Source of the DNA: JAIXRY01 sp031972855
Lineage (GTDB): Bacteria; Patescibacteriota; Minisyncoccia; Phycocordibacterales; UBA9973
Assembly (NCBI GenBank): GCA_031972855.1
Contig: DALYDY010000003.1
Location: forward strand, 1 to 64,000
DNA: 64,000 nt
Reading direction: 5' to 3'
The notes under the pieces are model-generated. The model made no database searches. It was not told where the DNA came from and was given only the letters and a program-made list of their open reading frames with translations. A program made the position numbers and the translations under genes. Below are positions 16,767 through 27,195 of this stretch, one piece after another. Within the stretch, counting starts at the first letter, position 1, and each line of letters opens with the position of its first letter.

Positions 16767-17108
16767 ATGAATCAAAACAAAATAGCAGAATCACCCATTA
16801 CTTCAACTAAAATTGAAGAGAAAATTGAAACAGATAAAATAGTATATTTTTCTGTAACCGAAGAATATTGGGACAAGCCGTACGTAAGAAAAAGACACCA
16901 TGACCCGGAGACAAGAACTGTTATCCTAAAAGGAAAAGTTCTTGAAACAAAAGGAGACGAATTAAAAGTAGAACTTTTTGAAAATAATGATTTTGAAAAG
17001 GATGGTCAGACGTTTGTATTTCATAAAGGATGTTTGTTGTCAAAACAAAATTTTACTAATTTTGAAAGATTGGGAAAATGGAGACAAGACCCTTCTTCTA
17101 ATCCTTAA
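16767..17108 (+). CDS. hypothetical 113-residue protein
   Basis: A soluble charged protein. After a flexible N-terminal 20 residues comes a likely small beta fold (VILKGKVLETKGDELKVELF) that resembles an OB- or SH3-like barrel, though no family is recognised. It has a near-consensus promoter and a short leader without a Shine-Dalgarno site. Convergent with rpoD, divergent from the repeat helicase. Confidence 0.65.
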   Translation: MNQNKIAESPITSTKIEEKIETDKIVYFSVTEEYWDKPYVRKRHHDPETRTVILKGKVLETKGDELKVELFENNDFEKDGQTFVFHKGCLLSKQNFTNFERLGKWRQDPSSNP

Positions 17109-17156
17109 TTACACAAATTACTTCGCAGAAATGCGGAGTTTTTAATTTAAAAAAAC

Positions 17157-17190
17157 AAAGAAAAACCACTCAATTGAGTGGTTTTTCTTT
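17157..17190. terminator. 34-bp perfect palindrome, bidirectional terminator
   Basis: Perfect self-complementary sequence centred on CCACTCAATTGAGTGG with A and T tracts on either side, between convergent genes (17108 and rpoD at 17193). The same core CCACTCAATTGAGTGG recurs in the 42-bp palindrome at 28840-28881. Confidence 0.8.
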
Positions 17191-17192
17191 TA

Positions 17193-18548
17193 TTAATCGA
17201 AGTAATTTTTGAGTCTTAGTATCTTTTCATTATTACGAAGCTTATCATGAACCTTTGCTTCAATCTGACGAATACGTTCACGAGTCACACCGAATTCTTT
17301 TCCTACTTCTTCGAGTGTGTGTTGTACACCATCTTCGAGTCCATAACGCATTTCAAGAATCTTTTGTTCTTTTGGTGAGAGTTCAGAAAGTACTTCACGG
17401 ACTTGATCAGAAAGAATTCTACGAGCTGCTTCTTGGTCTGGACGAAGAATCTTTTCATCTGGAATAAATTCACCAAATGTTGATTTGTCTTCATCATCAC
17501 CGATTGGAGCTTCAAGAGATCTTGTTTCTTGATTGATCTGTTCAATCACATGAATCTTCTCAACCTCAAGTCCCATTTCTGTTGCAACTTCTTCTGGAAG
17601 AGGTTCACGTCCCAGGTCTTGTGTTAGGCGACGGAGAACTTGTTTGTATTTTGAAATTGTCTCTACCATGTGCACAGGAATACGGATTGTACGTGATTGA
17701 TCAGCAAGAGCACGAGTGATTGATTGACGAATCCACCAAGTTGCATATGTTGAGAATTTGTAACCTTTTGTCCAATCAAATTTTTCAACAGCTTTGAAGA
17801 GTCCAATATTTCCTTCTTGAATAAGATCAAGAAGAGTTAGGTCAGCACTTCTGTTTGAATATTTTTTAGCAATAGAAACAACAAGACGAAGGTTTGCACG
17901 AGCAAGAAGTGTCTTTGCTTCTATATCACCTTTCTCAATACGCTTCGCTAGTTCTTTTTCTTCGTGTGAAGAAATAAGTGGAAATTGTCCAATCTCTTTC
18001 AAATATATTTGAATAGAGTCATAACCACTATCACGTGAGCGACCGTCTTTGAGTTCGTTTACCACAGCATCAACATCAAGAAGATTTCCTCCTTCTAGAA
18101 CATCAACACTTGCAACTGACAACTTTTCGTATAGTTCATCCAAGAAGAAAACATTATTTTCAATATCTGGGAAAGTTTTCAAAATTTCATCATATGTGAC
18201 AAAACCTCTTTTCTTACCTTTTGCAATAATTTCATCAGCTTTTTTGAGCATCAATATTGCTTTTTCTTCAACTTTAGAAAGTTTTGCTGGAGCTTTTTTT
18301 GCTACTACTTTTTTGACAGCAACTTTTGCTACAGGTTTTGAAACCTTTTTTGCTACAGGTTTTTTTGTTGCAACTTTTGTTTTAACAACAGCTTTTTTTG
18401 TTACTACTTTTTTTGTAGTTACTTTTGGTTTATTGTTTTTTACATTAACCTTTTTTGTATTCTTAGCGACAGCTTTTTTGACTGGTGCTTTTTTTGCAAC
18501 AGTCTTAGCTTTAGCTTTATTATTTTTTTCTAAGATTTTTTTCTTCAT
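17193..18548 (-). CDS. rpoD: primary sigma factor RpoD with Lys/Ala-rich N-terminal tail
   Basis: RpoD directs RNA polymerase to housekeeping promoters. Regions in order: a basic tail (1-92) made almost only of K, A, V, T and P; region 1.1 (about 93-150); region 1.2 (GYDSIQIYLKEIGQFPLI); region 2 with LVVSIAKKYSNR and YKFSTYATWWIRQSITRAL (-10 recognition); region 3; and region 4 with the helix-turn-helix TLEEVGKEFGVTRERIRQIE. The tail resembles histone H1-like or AlgP-like repeats and is not part of the usual family. It is the last gene of the rpoB-rpoC-dnaG-rpoD run, 17 nt after dnaG. Confidence 0.97.
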   Translation of the reverse strand: MKKKILEKNNKAKAKTVAKKAPVKKAVAKNTKKVNVKNNKPKVTTKKVVTKKAVVKTKVATKKPVAKKVSKPVAKVAVKKVVAKKAPAKLSKVEEKAILMLKKADEIIAKGKKRGFVTYDEILKTFPDIENNVFFLDELYEKLSVASVDVLEGGNLLDVDAVVNELKDGRSRDSGYDSIQIYLKEIGQFPLISSHEEKELAKRIEKGDIEAKTLLARANLRLVVSIAKKYSNRSADLTLLDLIQEGNIGLFKAVEKFDWTKGYKFSTYATWWIRQSITRALADQSRTIRIPVHMVETISKYKQVLRRLTQDLGREPLPEEVATEMGLEVEKIHVIEQINQETRSLEAPIGDDEDKSTFGEFIPDEKILRPDQEAARRILSDQVREVLSELSPKEQKILEMRYGLEDGVQHTLEEVGKEFGVTRERIRQIEAKVHDKLRNNEKILRLKNYFD

Positions 18549-18565
18549 AATAATGTATTGGTTAA

Positions 18566-20269
18566 CTATAAAATATTTCTTTCATTTTGTATAGACTCAC
18601 TAAATGTTTTTATCTTTTGATATTCATTCAAAATTTCTATATTGTCATCTATCTTTAATATAGTACGTAGTGATTCCATTTTTGCTTTCAATATTTTTTG
18701 GCAATAAACAAGAGTGAGTTCTGTTGCTGATTTATCTAATATATCTACATTTCCTCTAAAATGAAATTCTGCCTCACTAATCAAAATTTCTTTCTCACTT
18801 TCTTCTATTTGTAAAAACTCATCTAGAGAAATATTAATATATTTTTTTAATAATTCATCTATCCTATTATCACTTACTGTCTTATTGTTTTGAACTAATT
18901 CACGTGACCAAAATATTATTCCTCTCAACAATTTTTGTTCATCAAAAATTTTGTCAGGTATTTTTTCTTCTTTTATTTCTTTTGTATCTACATTTGTTAA
19001 TGTCTTAAGTGATTGAAATACAACATCATCTGACAGGTCAATCGCTCTTGCTATAACATTTACAAAATGGGCTCTATCTATGTTTTTAGGGATCAAAGCC
19101 ACAAAGGGTAAGACTCTAGACTCTACGAGAGAGCGAAACAAACGCATATCATCCTTTGATTCTTTTCTCATCAAATCCATAAGACCTATAACAACGTGTT
19201 TTGGATTTTCATAAACACCATCTAAAGATCGAGGGTTTTCCAAAAGAACATCAGCAGGATCTTTTCCTTCAAATATTACTGACATGTAGACATCAAAACC
19301 TTTTGAAAGAGCTAGTTTGATTCCACGTTCTGTAGCTTTAAGACCCGCTTCATCATTATCTAGTGAAAATATAATCTTATCAGTAAATCGTCCTATTAAT
19401 TTCAAGTGTGTCTCCGTCAAAGCTGTACCAGACAATGCTACAGTCTCACAAAATCCAGCTTGATGAAGAGCTATCAAATCCATTTGTCCTTCTACAAGAA
19501 TTACTCTTTTCTTTAAGCGTATATGATTCTTTGCAATATCATAACCAAAAAGTATCGAGGATTTGTGATAGAGATCTGTTTCTGGAGAATTTACATATTT
19601 TGCAGGTTCTTTGCCAACAGTTTTATTTTCTACAACAAGAGATGGTAGAATTCTACCCGTAAAAGCAACAACTCTACCCTGACTATCTTTTATTGGAAAC
19701 ATTATTCTTCCACGAAATTTATCATAGATTCCCTTTGGTGTTTCCATGAAGAGACCTGAAGCACTCAATTCTTTTTGAGAAAAAGTATTCACAAAATATG
19801 TGGTAAGTAGTCTCCAGTCATCTTTTGCAAAACCAATATCAAATTTATTTATTGTATCTTCTGTAAGCCCTCTTTCTTTTAGATAATTTTTTACTTCATC
19901 ATTTATAGATTCTTTGTAGAAGTTTTTTGCTTTTTCCATCAAATCATAAACATTTGTATTTGAATCAGAGATTTCTTTGTCATAAGAATTAGAAAGTACA
20001 ATACCAGCTTTTGATGCAAGCAAAGAAAGTGCTTCTCTAAAAGAAGAACCTTCTATGTCTTGTACAAAAGAAAATATATCTCCCCCTTTACCACAACCAA
20101 AGCAATGATATGTATTACGCTCAGGTGATACATAAAATGATCCAGTGCGTTCTTGATGAAAAGGACAACGAGCGACAAACTGTCTACCTCTTTGTTCTAA
20201 TTGAATATAGGAAGAAACAACATCAACTATTCCGAGACGTTCTTTGATTTGTTCCACCTCCCTACTCAT
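18566..20269 (-). CDS. dnaG: DNA primase
   Basis: DnaG makes RNA primers for replication. Order of domains: zinc ribbon (CPFHQERTGSFYVSPERNTYHC then FGCGKGGDIFSF, given as landmarks near 38-75), the RNA polymerase core, a TOPRIM fold with VILVEGQMDLIALHQ and SLDNDEAGLKATERG, and a C-terminal helical domain that would contact the replicative helicase. Length 567 is usual. It starts 2 nt after rpoC and is followed by rpoD, an order recalling the dnaG-rpoD macromolecular synthesis operon, here joined to rpoBC. Confidence 0.97.
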   Translation of the reverse strand: MSREVEQIKERLGIVDVVSSYIQLEQRGRQFVARCPFHQERTGSFYVSPERNTYHCFGCGKGGDIFSFVQDIEGSSFREALSLLASKAGIVLSNSYDKEISDSNTNVYDLMEKAKNFYKESINDEVKNYLKERGLTEDTINKFDIGFAKDDWRLLTTYFVNTFSQKELSASGLFMETPKGIYDKFRGRIMFPIKDSQGRVVAFTGRILPSLVVENKTVGKEPAKYVNSPETDLYHKSSILFGYDIAKNHIRLKKRVILVEGQMDLIALHQAGFCETVALSGTALTETHLKLIGRFTDKIIFSLDNDEAGLKATERGIKLALSKGFDVYMSVIFEGKDPADVLLENPRSLDGVYENPKHVVIGLMDLMRKESKDDMRLFRSLVESRVLPFVALIPKNIDRAHFVNVIARAIDLSDDVVFQSLKTLTNVDTKEIKEEKIPDKIFDEQKLLRGIIFWSRELVQNNKTVSDNRIDELLKKYINISLDEFLQIEESEKEILISEAEFHFRGNVDILDKSATELTLVYCQKILKAKMESLRTILKIDDNIEILNEYQKIKTFSESIQNERNIL

Positions 20270-20271
20270 AA

Positions 20272-23200
20272 TTATTCTTTTTCTTCAATTATTTCTTCTT
20301 CGCTAATTTCTACCCCTCCTTGTTTGTTGAAACCTGTTCCAGCTGGAATCAATCGTCCAACGATAACATTTTCTTTTAGACCACGAAGATTATCATCTGT
20401 TCCTTTGATTGCACTATTAATCAAAATACGGTTTGTATTTTGGAAAGAAGCAGCAGACAACCAACTCTTAGTTCGGAGCGCTGTTTCTGCAATACCCAAG
20501 ATAATAATATCTCCAACAGCATCTGATCCACCATCTTGTTTCATGCGATCATTTTCTTCCATCATTTCGATATTTTCAACAATATCTCCAAGTGTTAGAG
20601 CTGTATCTCCTGCATCTGTAATACGACGACGTGAGAACATCAAGCGAATAATGATCTCTGTGTGTTTACGAGCAATAGAAGCACCTTGAACTTCATAAAC
20701 TTTGTTTATTTCATTCAAAATGTATTGTTCAGCAACTTGTTTTCCACCAATTTTAAATATTTGTTCAATATCAGCAGAACCATCAGTAATGATTTGACCT
20801 TTTGTAACACGATTACCAACCTTTACGATTGGAACACGAGGATATGGTACAGGATATTCTACTTGAGCAACTCCACCATCGCGTTTTGAATCTGACATAA
20901 CAACGATTGTTTTTTCTTTTCCATTTTCGCGAATTTCAATAACTTCACCTTCTGATGTAGATATAAGTGCTGGATTCTTTGGAGAACGACGTTCAAAAAT
21001 TTCTTCAATACGTGGAAGACCTTGTGTAATATCAACTCCAGCAACTCCACCGGCGTGGAAAGTACGAAGTGTCAATTGAGTACCAGGCTCACCAATCGCT
21101 TGAGCAGCAATAATACCAACAGCTTCACCAAGATTTACCAAGTGATTACGTCCTAGATCAAGACCGTAACATTTTTGACATAGACCGTATACAGTAGCAC
21201 ATGTAAGAGGTGTGCGAACAAGAACAGATTCTACACCTGCTTGTTCAATTTTTTGTGCATCACCTTTCATTAGAAGTGAACCTTTCTTGTAAAGAGTATT
21301 TCCTTCTTTATCTTTAATATCTTCCAAAGTAACACGTCCTGTAAGACCTTTTGATAGTGGGATTTCAAGACCTGAAATAAATTCTTTTGTAATTGTTTTA
21401 CCTTCTTTAGTTCCACAATCTTCTTCTGTAATCATCACATCTTGTGCAACGTCAACAAGACGACGTGTTAGATAACCAGCACGAGCAGTGTTAAGCGCAG
21501 TATCAGAAAGACCTTTACGAGAACCGTGAGTTGTAATGAAGTATTCAATAGGTGAAAGACCTTCAATATAAGACGGAATAACTGGGAATTCAATAATACG
21601 TCCTTGGTTATTTTGAATCAAACCTTTCATACCTGCCATTTGAGATACGTTGTTCATAGAACCACGAGCTCCTGATTTAAACATGTCGTGGTATGAACCC
21701 ATAGGATCAAGAATTGCTGGAAGAAGTTTTTCAACTTCTTTCTTTGCTTTTTCCCAAAGTTCAACAATTTTTTGATATCTTTCTTCTTCAGACAACAAAC
21801 CTTCATTATATTGATCAATAATTATTTGTTGATTTTTTCTAGCTTCATCAATAATTGCTGGCTTACCTTCTGGAACACGCACATTATCAATACCCCAAGT
21901 AATACCTGATTTCATGGCATAACGGAATCCGAAAGCTTTTACTTTATCAATAACTTCTGGAGTTGCAGCAAATCCATATCTTGAAACAATTTGATCAAAT
22001 ATTTTTGCTAGACGTGAAGAAGTAATTTCTTCATTAACATAAGCAAAGTCATCTGGGAAAACAGAGTTGAACAAAAGACGTCCTACTGATGTTTCAAAAA
22101 TTCCCCCATCATATTCTTTGTATTTTTCATTTTTTGTAGCACGAACTTTTATTTTTGAACGGAAACCAACAACTTCATATCCATAAGCAGTAATAGCTTC
22201 GTTAGGAGATGCAAAAACTTTTCCTTCACCTTTCTCACCTGGAACTTCTTTTGTCATCCAATAACATCCAAGAACAATTTCTAGCATTTTTGCTGTAGCA
22301 ACAGGATCACCATTTTGAGGTTTCAAAAGGTTTTTGTCTGCTGACATTAGTTCACGAGCTTCTGCTTGTGCTTTGTCTGAAAGTGGAACGTATACAGCCA
22401 TTTGGTCACCATCGAAGTCGGCGTTGAAACCTGTACATACAAGAGGGTGAAGTTGAATAGCATTACCTTCAATCAAAATAGGAGTGAAAGCTTGAATACC
22501 AAGACGGTGAAGAGTTGGAGCACGGTTCAATAGAACATATTTTCCTTCAATAACTTCTTCAAGAATTGCCCAAACTTCTGGAATACGATCTTCAATTATT
22601 TTGTTTGCTCCACGAATATTGAAAGCAAGTTCTCTCTTCAAAATTTTTGAGATAACAAATGGACGGAAGAGTTCTAGCGCCATATGTTTTGGAAGACCAC
22701 ATTGATTTAGTCGGAGTTGTGGACCAACAACAATAACAGAACGTCCTGAGTAGTCTACACGTTTTCCAAGAAGGTTTTGACGGAATAGACCTTGTTTTGA
22801 TTTCAAGTTATCAGAAAGAGATTTCAAAGCTCTCTTTTGAGCTTGACTCATAGCAGCTCCAGCTTGACTTGCGATTGAGTTATCAATCAAAGCATCCACA
22901 GCTTCTTGCAAAATACGTTTTTCATTACGAAGAATAACATCAGGAGCACCGATTTCTTTCAATTTTTTTAGACGATTATTACGATTGATTACACGACGGT
23001 AAAGATCGTTTACATCAGATGTTGCATGACGTCCACCTTCAAGCGCCACCATAGGGCGAAGTTGTGGAGGTATAACAGGGATTACTGTTAAGAACATCCA
23101 TTCTGGACGAGTTCCTGAACGAAGCATTTGGCGAATCATAGATAGACGCTTTTGCAATTTTTCACGTTCAAGAGAACCTGCTGTTTCAAGCATTAGTTCT

Positions 23201-23901
23201 GTTTTTTCTTTTAGTTTTGTAAGGTCAAGATTTTTGAAAAGAGTATGTATTGCTTCAGCTCCAATATTTGCTTCAAAACAAGTTCCATATTTCAAACTTG
23301 CGTGATGATATCCAGCTTCAGTAAATACTTTTCCTTCTGCAATTTCTGCAATTTCACGTTTTGTAGTTAGAAGAAGTTCTTTTAGTTTTTCACGAGTAGC
23401 TTCTTCATTTGCTGTCTTAACTTTACCTTTGTATTCTTGTTCAAGATCACGAATTATACGTTCCTTTTCTTCTTGAAATACTTTTGTAACCATGTATCCA
23501 GCAAAGTAAACAACTTTCTCAAGTTCACCCATTGGAATATTGAGGAGTGTTGCCATGCGTGATGGAATACTCTTCAAGAACCAAATGTGTGCCACAGGAG
23601 AAGCAAGCTCGATGTGACCCATACGTTCACGACGAACAATTGCTTTTGTAACTTCAACTCCACATTTTTCACAAATAATACCCGCGTAACGAATACGTTT
23701 GTATTTTCCACAATAACATTCATAGTCTTTTTCTGGACCGAATATTTTTTCGTCAAAAAGTCCACCTCTTTCACTACGTCCTGTACGGTAGTTGATTGTT
23801 TCTGGTTTTGTAACTTCACCGTATGACCATTCAAGAATTTGTTCTGGTGATGCAAGTGATAGACCGATTGTATTAAAGTCTGTTGTATCTAGTGTTTTCA
23901 T
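20272..23901 (-). CDS. rpoC: RNA polymerase subunit beta'
   Basis: The catalytic motif NADFDGDQMAVYVPL marks the active-site Mg-binding Asp triad (near 470-480). The N-terminal zinc-binding cluster CYCGKYKRIRYAGIICEKCG (about 61-80) and the C-terminal segment PGTQLTLRTFHAGGV complete the beta' fold. At 1209 residues it is a short form without large lineage-specific insertions. It follows rpoB by 21 nt. Confidence 0.98.
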   Translation of the reverse strand: MKTLDTTDFNTIGLSLASPEQILEWSYGEVTKPETINYRTGRSERGGLFDEKIFGPEKDYECYCGKYKRIRYAGIICEKCGVEVTKAIVRRERMGHIELASPVAHIWFLKSIPSRMATLLNIPMGELEKVVYFAGYMVTKVFQEEKERIIRDLEQEYKGKVKTANEEATREKLKELLLTTKREIAEIAEGKVFTEAGYHHASLKYGTCFEANIGAEAIHTLFKNLDLTKLKEKTELMLETAGSLEREKLQKRLSMIRQMLRSGTRPEWMFLTVIPVIPPQLRPMVALEGGRHATSDVNDLYRRVINRNNRLKKLKEIGAPDVILRNEKRILQEAVDALIDNSIASQAGAAMSQAQKRALKSLSDNLKSKQGLFRQNLLGKRVDYSGRSVIVVGPQLRLNQCGLPKHMALELFRPFVISKILKRELAFNIRGANKIIEDRIPEVWAILEEVIEGKYVLLNRAPTLHRLGIQAFTPILIEGNAIQLHPLVCTGFNADFDGDQMAVYVPLSDKAQAEARELMSADKNLLKPQNGDPVATAKMLEIVLGCYWMTKEVPGEKGEGKVFASPNEAITAYGYEVVGFRSKIKVRATKNEKYKEYDGGIFETSVGRLLFNSVFPDDFAYVNEEITSSRLAKIFDQIVSRYGFAATPEVIDKVKAFGFRYAMKSGITWGIDNVRVPEGKPAIIDEARKNQQIIIDQYNEGLLSEEERYQKIVELWEKAKKEVEKLLPAILDPMGSYHDMFKSGARGSMNNVSQMAGMKGLIQNNQGRIIEFPVIPSYIEGLSPIEYFITTHGSRKGLSDTALNTARAGYLTRRLVDVAQDVMITEEDCGTKEGKTITKEFISGLEIPLSKGLTGRVTLEDIKDKEGNTLYKKGSLLMKGDAQKIEQAGVESVLVRTPLTCATVYGLCQKCYGLDLGRNHLVNLGEAVGIIAAQAIGEPGTQLTLRTFHAGGVAGVDITQGLPRIEEIFERRSPKNPALISTSEGEVIEIRENGKEKTIVVMSDSKRDGGVAQVEYPVPYPRVPIVKVGNRVTKGQIITDGSADIEQIFKIGGKQVAEQYILNEINKVYEVQGASIARKHTEIIIRLMFSRRRITDAGDTALTLGDIVENIEMMEENDRMKQDGGSDAVGDIIILGIAETALRTKSWLSAASFQNTNRILINSAIKGTDDNLRGLKENVIVGRLIPAGTGFNKQGGVEISEEEIIEEKE

Positions 23902-23922
23902 AAATATATTTTAATTATGTTA

Positions 23923-26900
23923 TTATGAGCGTTTTCCTTTTTTAAGATTCACATTAAGTGAAAGTCCACGTAGATAATTCAACATCACAGAGAATGATGC
24001 TGGAGCATGTGGTGGTGGAATTGGTTCGCCTTTAATAATCGCGTCGAATGTTGCTGAACGACCTTGTATATCATCAGACTTAATTGTAATCATTTCACGA
24101 AGTATGTGAGATGCACCGTATCCTTCAAGAGCCCAGACCTCCATTTCTCCAAATCTTTGTCCTCCACCTTGTGCTTTACCACCTAGAGGTTGTTGAGTAA
24201 TCAAAGAGTATGAACCAACAGAACGCATGTGAATCTTGTCTTCTACCATGTGGTGAAGTTTCAAAATGTACATATAACCAACAGCTACATCTTGAGCAAA
24301 AGCTTCGCCTGTTCTTCCATCAATAAGAGGAGTTTTTCCATGGCGTGGAAGACCTGCGAGTTCTAGTTCATTCATGATTTCTTCTGGAGTAGCACCTCCG
24401 AATACTGGAACTACGGCTTGATAACCAAGTTTTTCTGCGGCCATACCAAGATGCATTTCAAGAATTTGTCCAAGGTTCATACGTGAAGGAATACCGAGTG
24501 GAGTAAGTACTACATCCACAGGAGTTCCGTCTGGCATGTATGGCATATCTTCTTCTGGAAGCACTACAGAGATAACACCTTTGTTTCCGTGACGACCAGC
24601 AAGCTTGTCTCCAACAGAAATGTTTCTAATTTGAGCAATTTGAATATAGATTTTTTTGATAACACCTGATTCAAGATTGTGACCTTTTTCACGTGAGAAT
24701 ATTTTTACACCAATAACACGTCCACGTGTTCCTTTTGGCATACGTAATGATGTATCTTTTACATCACGAGCTTTTTCAGCAAAAATAGAACGAAGAAGTC
24801 TTTCTTCTGGTGTAAGTTCTGTTTCTCCTTTTGGAGTAATCTTACCAACCAAAATATCTCCTTCACGAAGTTCTGCACCTACGCGTACTATTCCATCTTC
24901 ATCCAAATCTTTCAATTTGTTTTCACCAACGTTTGGAATATCACGAGTTGTTACTTCTTCACCGAGCTTTGTATCACGAACAACACAGTCATATTCTTCA
25001 ATGTGGATAGAAGTAAATTTACTATCTTTCACGAGACGTTCTGAAAGAATAATCGCGTCTTCATAGTTTTGACCGTTCCAAGCCATAAATGCAACAAGAG
25101 CATTTTGACCAAGAGCCATTTGACCTCCTTCTGTAGATGAAGCATCAGCAATAACTTGACCGTGTGTTACAACATCACTAATACGTACCAAAGGACGTTG
25201 ATTGAATGCGTTGAAACTATTCATTCTACTAAATGTGTGTAGATGATGTGTATGATCTTTTCCTTGTTTGTCTTTGATTATTATTTTCTTTGCGTCAACA
25301 TATGTAACAGTACCAGCAGTTGATGCGAGTACCATACGTCCACAGTCTTTTGCTGCGAGCTCTTCCATACCAGTTGATACAAGTGGAGCTTCAGGACGAA
25401 TACATGGTACGGCTTGGCGTTGCATGTTTGATCCCATCAGTGAACGGTTAGCGTCATCGTGATCCAAGAAAGGAATCATAGATGCAGCGATTGAGAATGG
25501 TTGATTTGTAGCAACATCAATATAGTCAACATCTTTTGGATTTGCTAGTCCTGGAATTGTCTTAATACGACATTCTATATATTCACCTGTTAGTTTTCCT
25601 TTGTCATCGTATTTCGCACCAGCGTGAGCAATAGTAAATTCTTCTTCTTCAAGAGCGTTTAGATACAAAACTTCACCAGTAACAACACCATTTTTAACTT
25701 TTACATATGGAGTTTCGATGATACCAAATTCATTAATACGGGCGTATGTTGCAAGATGAACAACAAGTCCAATGTTTGGACCTTCTGGAGTTTCAATAGG
25801 ACAAACACGTCCATAGTGAGATGTGTGCACGTCACGAACTTCCAAAGATGCACGTTCACGTGTAAGACCTCCTGGACCGAGTGCTGATAGACGACGAAGG
25901 TGTTCGGTTTCTGCAAGAACATTTTCTTGGTCCATGAATTGTGAGAGTTGGTTTGTAGTAAAGAATTCTTTAATACGAGCTTGAAGTGGACGTTGGTTTA
26001 TAACTTGAATTGGTAGAGATGTAGAAACATCAATAGTAGACATGCGATCTTGCACATTTCTTTTGATTTGTGTCATACCAACACGAATTTTTGCTTGTAT
26101 CATTTCACCAACAAAACGAACACGACGCTTTCCAAGGTGATCAATATCATCTGCTCTTGCACCTGGAGTCACATTAAGTGTCATTGTGTGAGAAACAATT
26201 CCAATAATGTCATCTTTCGTAAGAAGTTTTGCTTCTAGAGCTTTTTTGTCTGTAGGAAGACCAAGTTGTTGATTTAGACGAAAACGTCCAACAGGAGAAA
26301 TATCGTAACGTTCTACACTAAATAGAGAGTCAACATATTCTTTTGCATTATCACCTGTTGCAAGATCTCCATCACGAAGACGCTTATAAATTTCAACATA
26401 TGATTCATTAAGAGTTTTTGCTGTATCTTTTTCAAGAGAAAGCTTAATCAAAGCTTCATGAGGAGTTCCTTTGAAAGCTTTTTCTATTTCTTCATTTGTG
26501 TGAAGACCAAGAATACGAAGAAGTGACACTAGAGGGAATTTTCTCTTTCTATCAATACGAACAGCAAGAGTTCCATCTTGTTCTGATTCAATTTCTATCC
26601 ACACACCACGAGCTGGAATTATTTTTGCTCCGAACATTCTCTTTCCTTTTACATCTTGATCAACGAAGAATACACCCGCTGAACGAGCGAGTTGAGGAAC
26701 AATAACACGTTCAACACCATTAATGATGAATGTGCCGTGTCCTGTCATAAGAGGAAGATCAGCAAGAAAGATTTCTTGTTCTTTTACACTTCCGAGAGTT
26801 TTGTTAACCAAACGAACTTGTGCTTTCACACCAGCTTCATAAGAAAGCTTATTTTCTTTCGCATGGTTCTCATCAAACTTTGGTTCACCTATAGTAAATG

Positions 26901-27096
26901 AAACAAATTCGAGGTCAAACTTTTTTCCTGAATAGTCAGAGATTGGAGAAAATTCTTTAAAAACTTCCTTAAACCCTGTCGCAATCAACCATTCATATGA
27001 TTCCAATTGATCTTTGATCAAACTTGGGAATTCTACGAGAGGTTTTTTGTACTTTGAAAAGTACTTCTTTTTTCGCAAACCAATATCTTTTAACAT
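23923..27096 (-). CDS. rpoB: RNA polymerase subunit beta
   Basis: Signatures include the rifampicin-region FFTTNQLSQFMDQENVLAE, RRLSALGPGGLTRERA, ETPEGPNIGLV, the GRHGNKGVIS active-site segment and the C-terminal GQRFGEMEVWALEGYGA. Length 1057 is at the short end for the family. The rplJ-rplL pair that commonly precedes rpoB is absent; upstream is a structured leader with an attenuator-like hairpin and a small reading frame on the other strand. Confidence 0.98.
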   Translation of the reverse strand: MLKDIGLRKKKYFSKYKKPLVEFPSLIKDQLESYEWLIATGFKEVFKEFSPISDYSGKKFDLEFVSFTIGEPKFDENHAKENKLSYEAGVKAQVRLVNKTLGSVKEQEIFLADLPLMTGHGTFIINGVERVIVPQLARSAGVFFVDQDVKGKRMFGAKIIPARGVWIEIESEQDGTLAVRIDRKRKFPLVSLLRILGLHTNEEIEKAFKGTPHEALIKLSLEKDTAKTLNESYVEIYKRLRDGDLATGDNAKEYVDSLFSVERYDISPVGRFRLNQQLGLPTDKKALEAKLLTKDDIIGIVSHTMTLNVTPGARADDIDHLGKRRVRFVGEMIQAKIRVGMTQIKRNVQDRMSTIDVSTSLPIQVINQRPLQARIKEFFTTNQLSQFMDQENVLAETEHLRRLSALGPGGLTRERASLEVRDVHTSHYGRVCPIETPEGPNIGLVVHLATYARINEFGIIETPYVKVKNGVVTGEVLYLNALEEEEFTIAHAGAKYDDKGKLTGEYIECRIKTIPGLANPKDVDYIDVATNQPFSIAASMIPFLDHDDANRSLMGSNMQRQAVPCIRPEAPLVSTGMEELAAKDCGRMVLASTAGTVTYVDAKKIIIKDKQGKDHTHHLHTFSRMNSFNAFNQRPLVRISDVVTHGQVIADASSTEGGQMALGQNALVAFMAWNGQNYEDAIILSERLVKDSKFTSIHIEEYDCVVRDTKLGEEVTTRDIPNVGENKLKDLDEDGIVRVGAELREGDILVGKITPKGETELTPEERLLRSIFAEKARDVKDTSLRMPKGTRGRVIGVKIFSREKGHNLESGVIKKIYIQIAQIRNISVGDKLAGRHGNKGVISVVLPEEDMPYMPDGTPVDVVLTPLGIPSRMNLGQILEMHLGMAAEKLGYQAVVPVFGGATPEEIMNELELAGLPRHGKTPLIDGRTGEAFAQDVAVGYMYILKLHHMVEDKIHMRSVGSYSLITQQPLGGKAQGGGQRFGEMEVWALEGYGASHILREMITIKSDDIQGRSATFDAIIKGEPIPPPHAPASFSVMLNYLRGLSLNVNLKKGKRS

Positions 27097-27140
27097 ATAT
27101 ACTATCTATTACCAAAATATTCTTATCCAAAAGCCAAAAA

Positions 27141-27161
27141 TTCCGAAAAGAAAATCTTTTC
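27141..27161 (-). terminator. attenuator-like hairpin in the rpoB leader
   Basis: On the minus strand an 8-bp stem (CCGAAAAG with CTTTTCGG) is followed by AATTTTT, about 45 nt before the rpoB ATG. It could reduce read-through into rpoBC-dnaG-rpoD or simply insulate it. Confidence 0.45.
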
Positions 27162-27195
27162 GGTTAAAACTTTATTTGTGCTCGAGGAAAAAATA

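Noticed and set aside
18049..18594. Long plus-strand frame opposite the rpoD 5' region (181 codons)
   Set aside because: It is the antisense shadow of the Lys/Ala-rich tail, giving a Phe/Thr/Ala-only product; no promoter and it opposes a certain gene.
23574..23855. Additional frames in rpoC and rpoB (for example 23587-23826 plus)
   Set aside because: Shadows of certain genes in other frames without independent signals.
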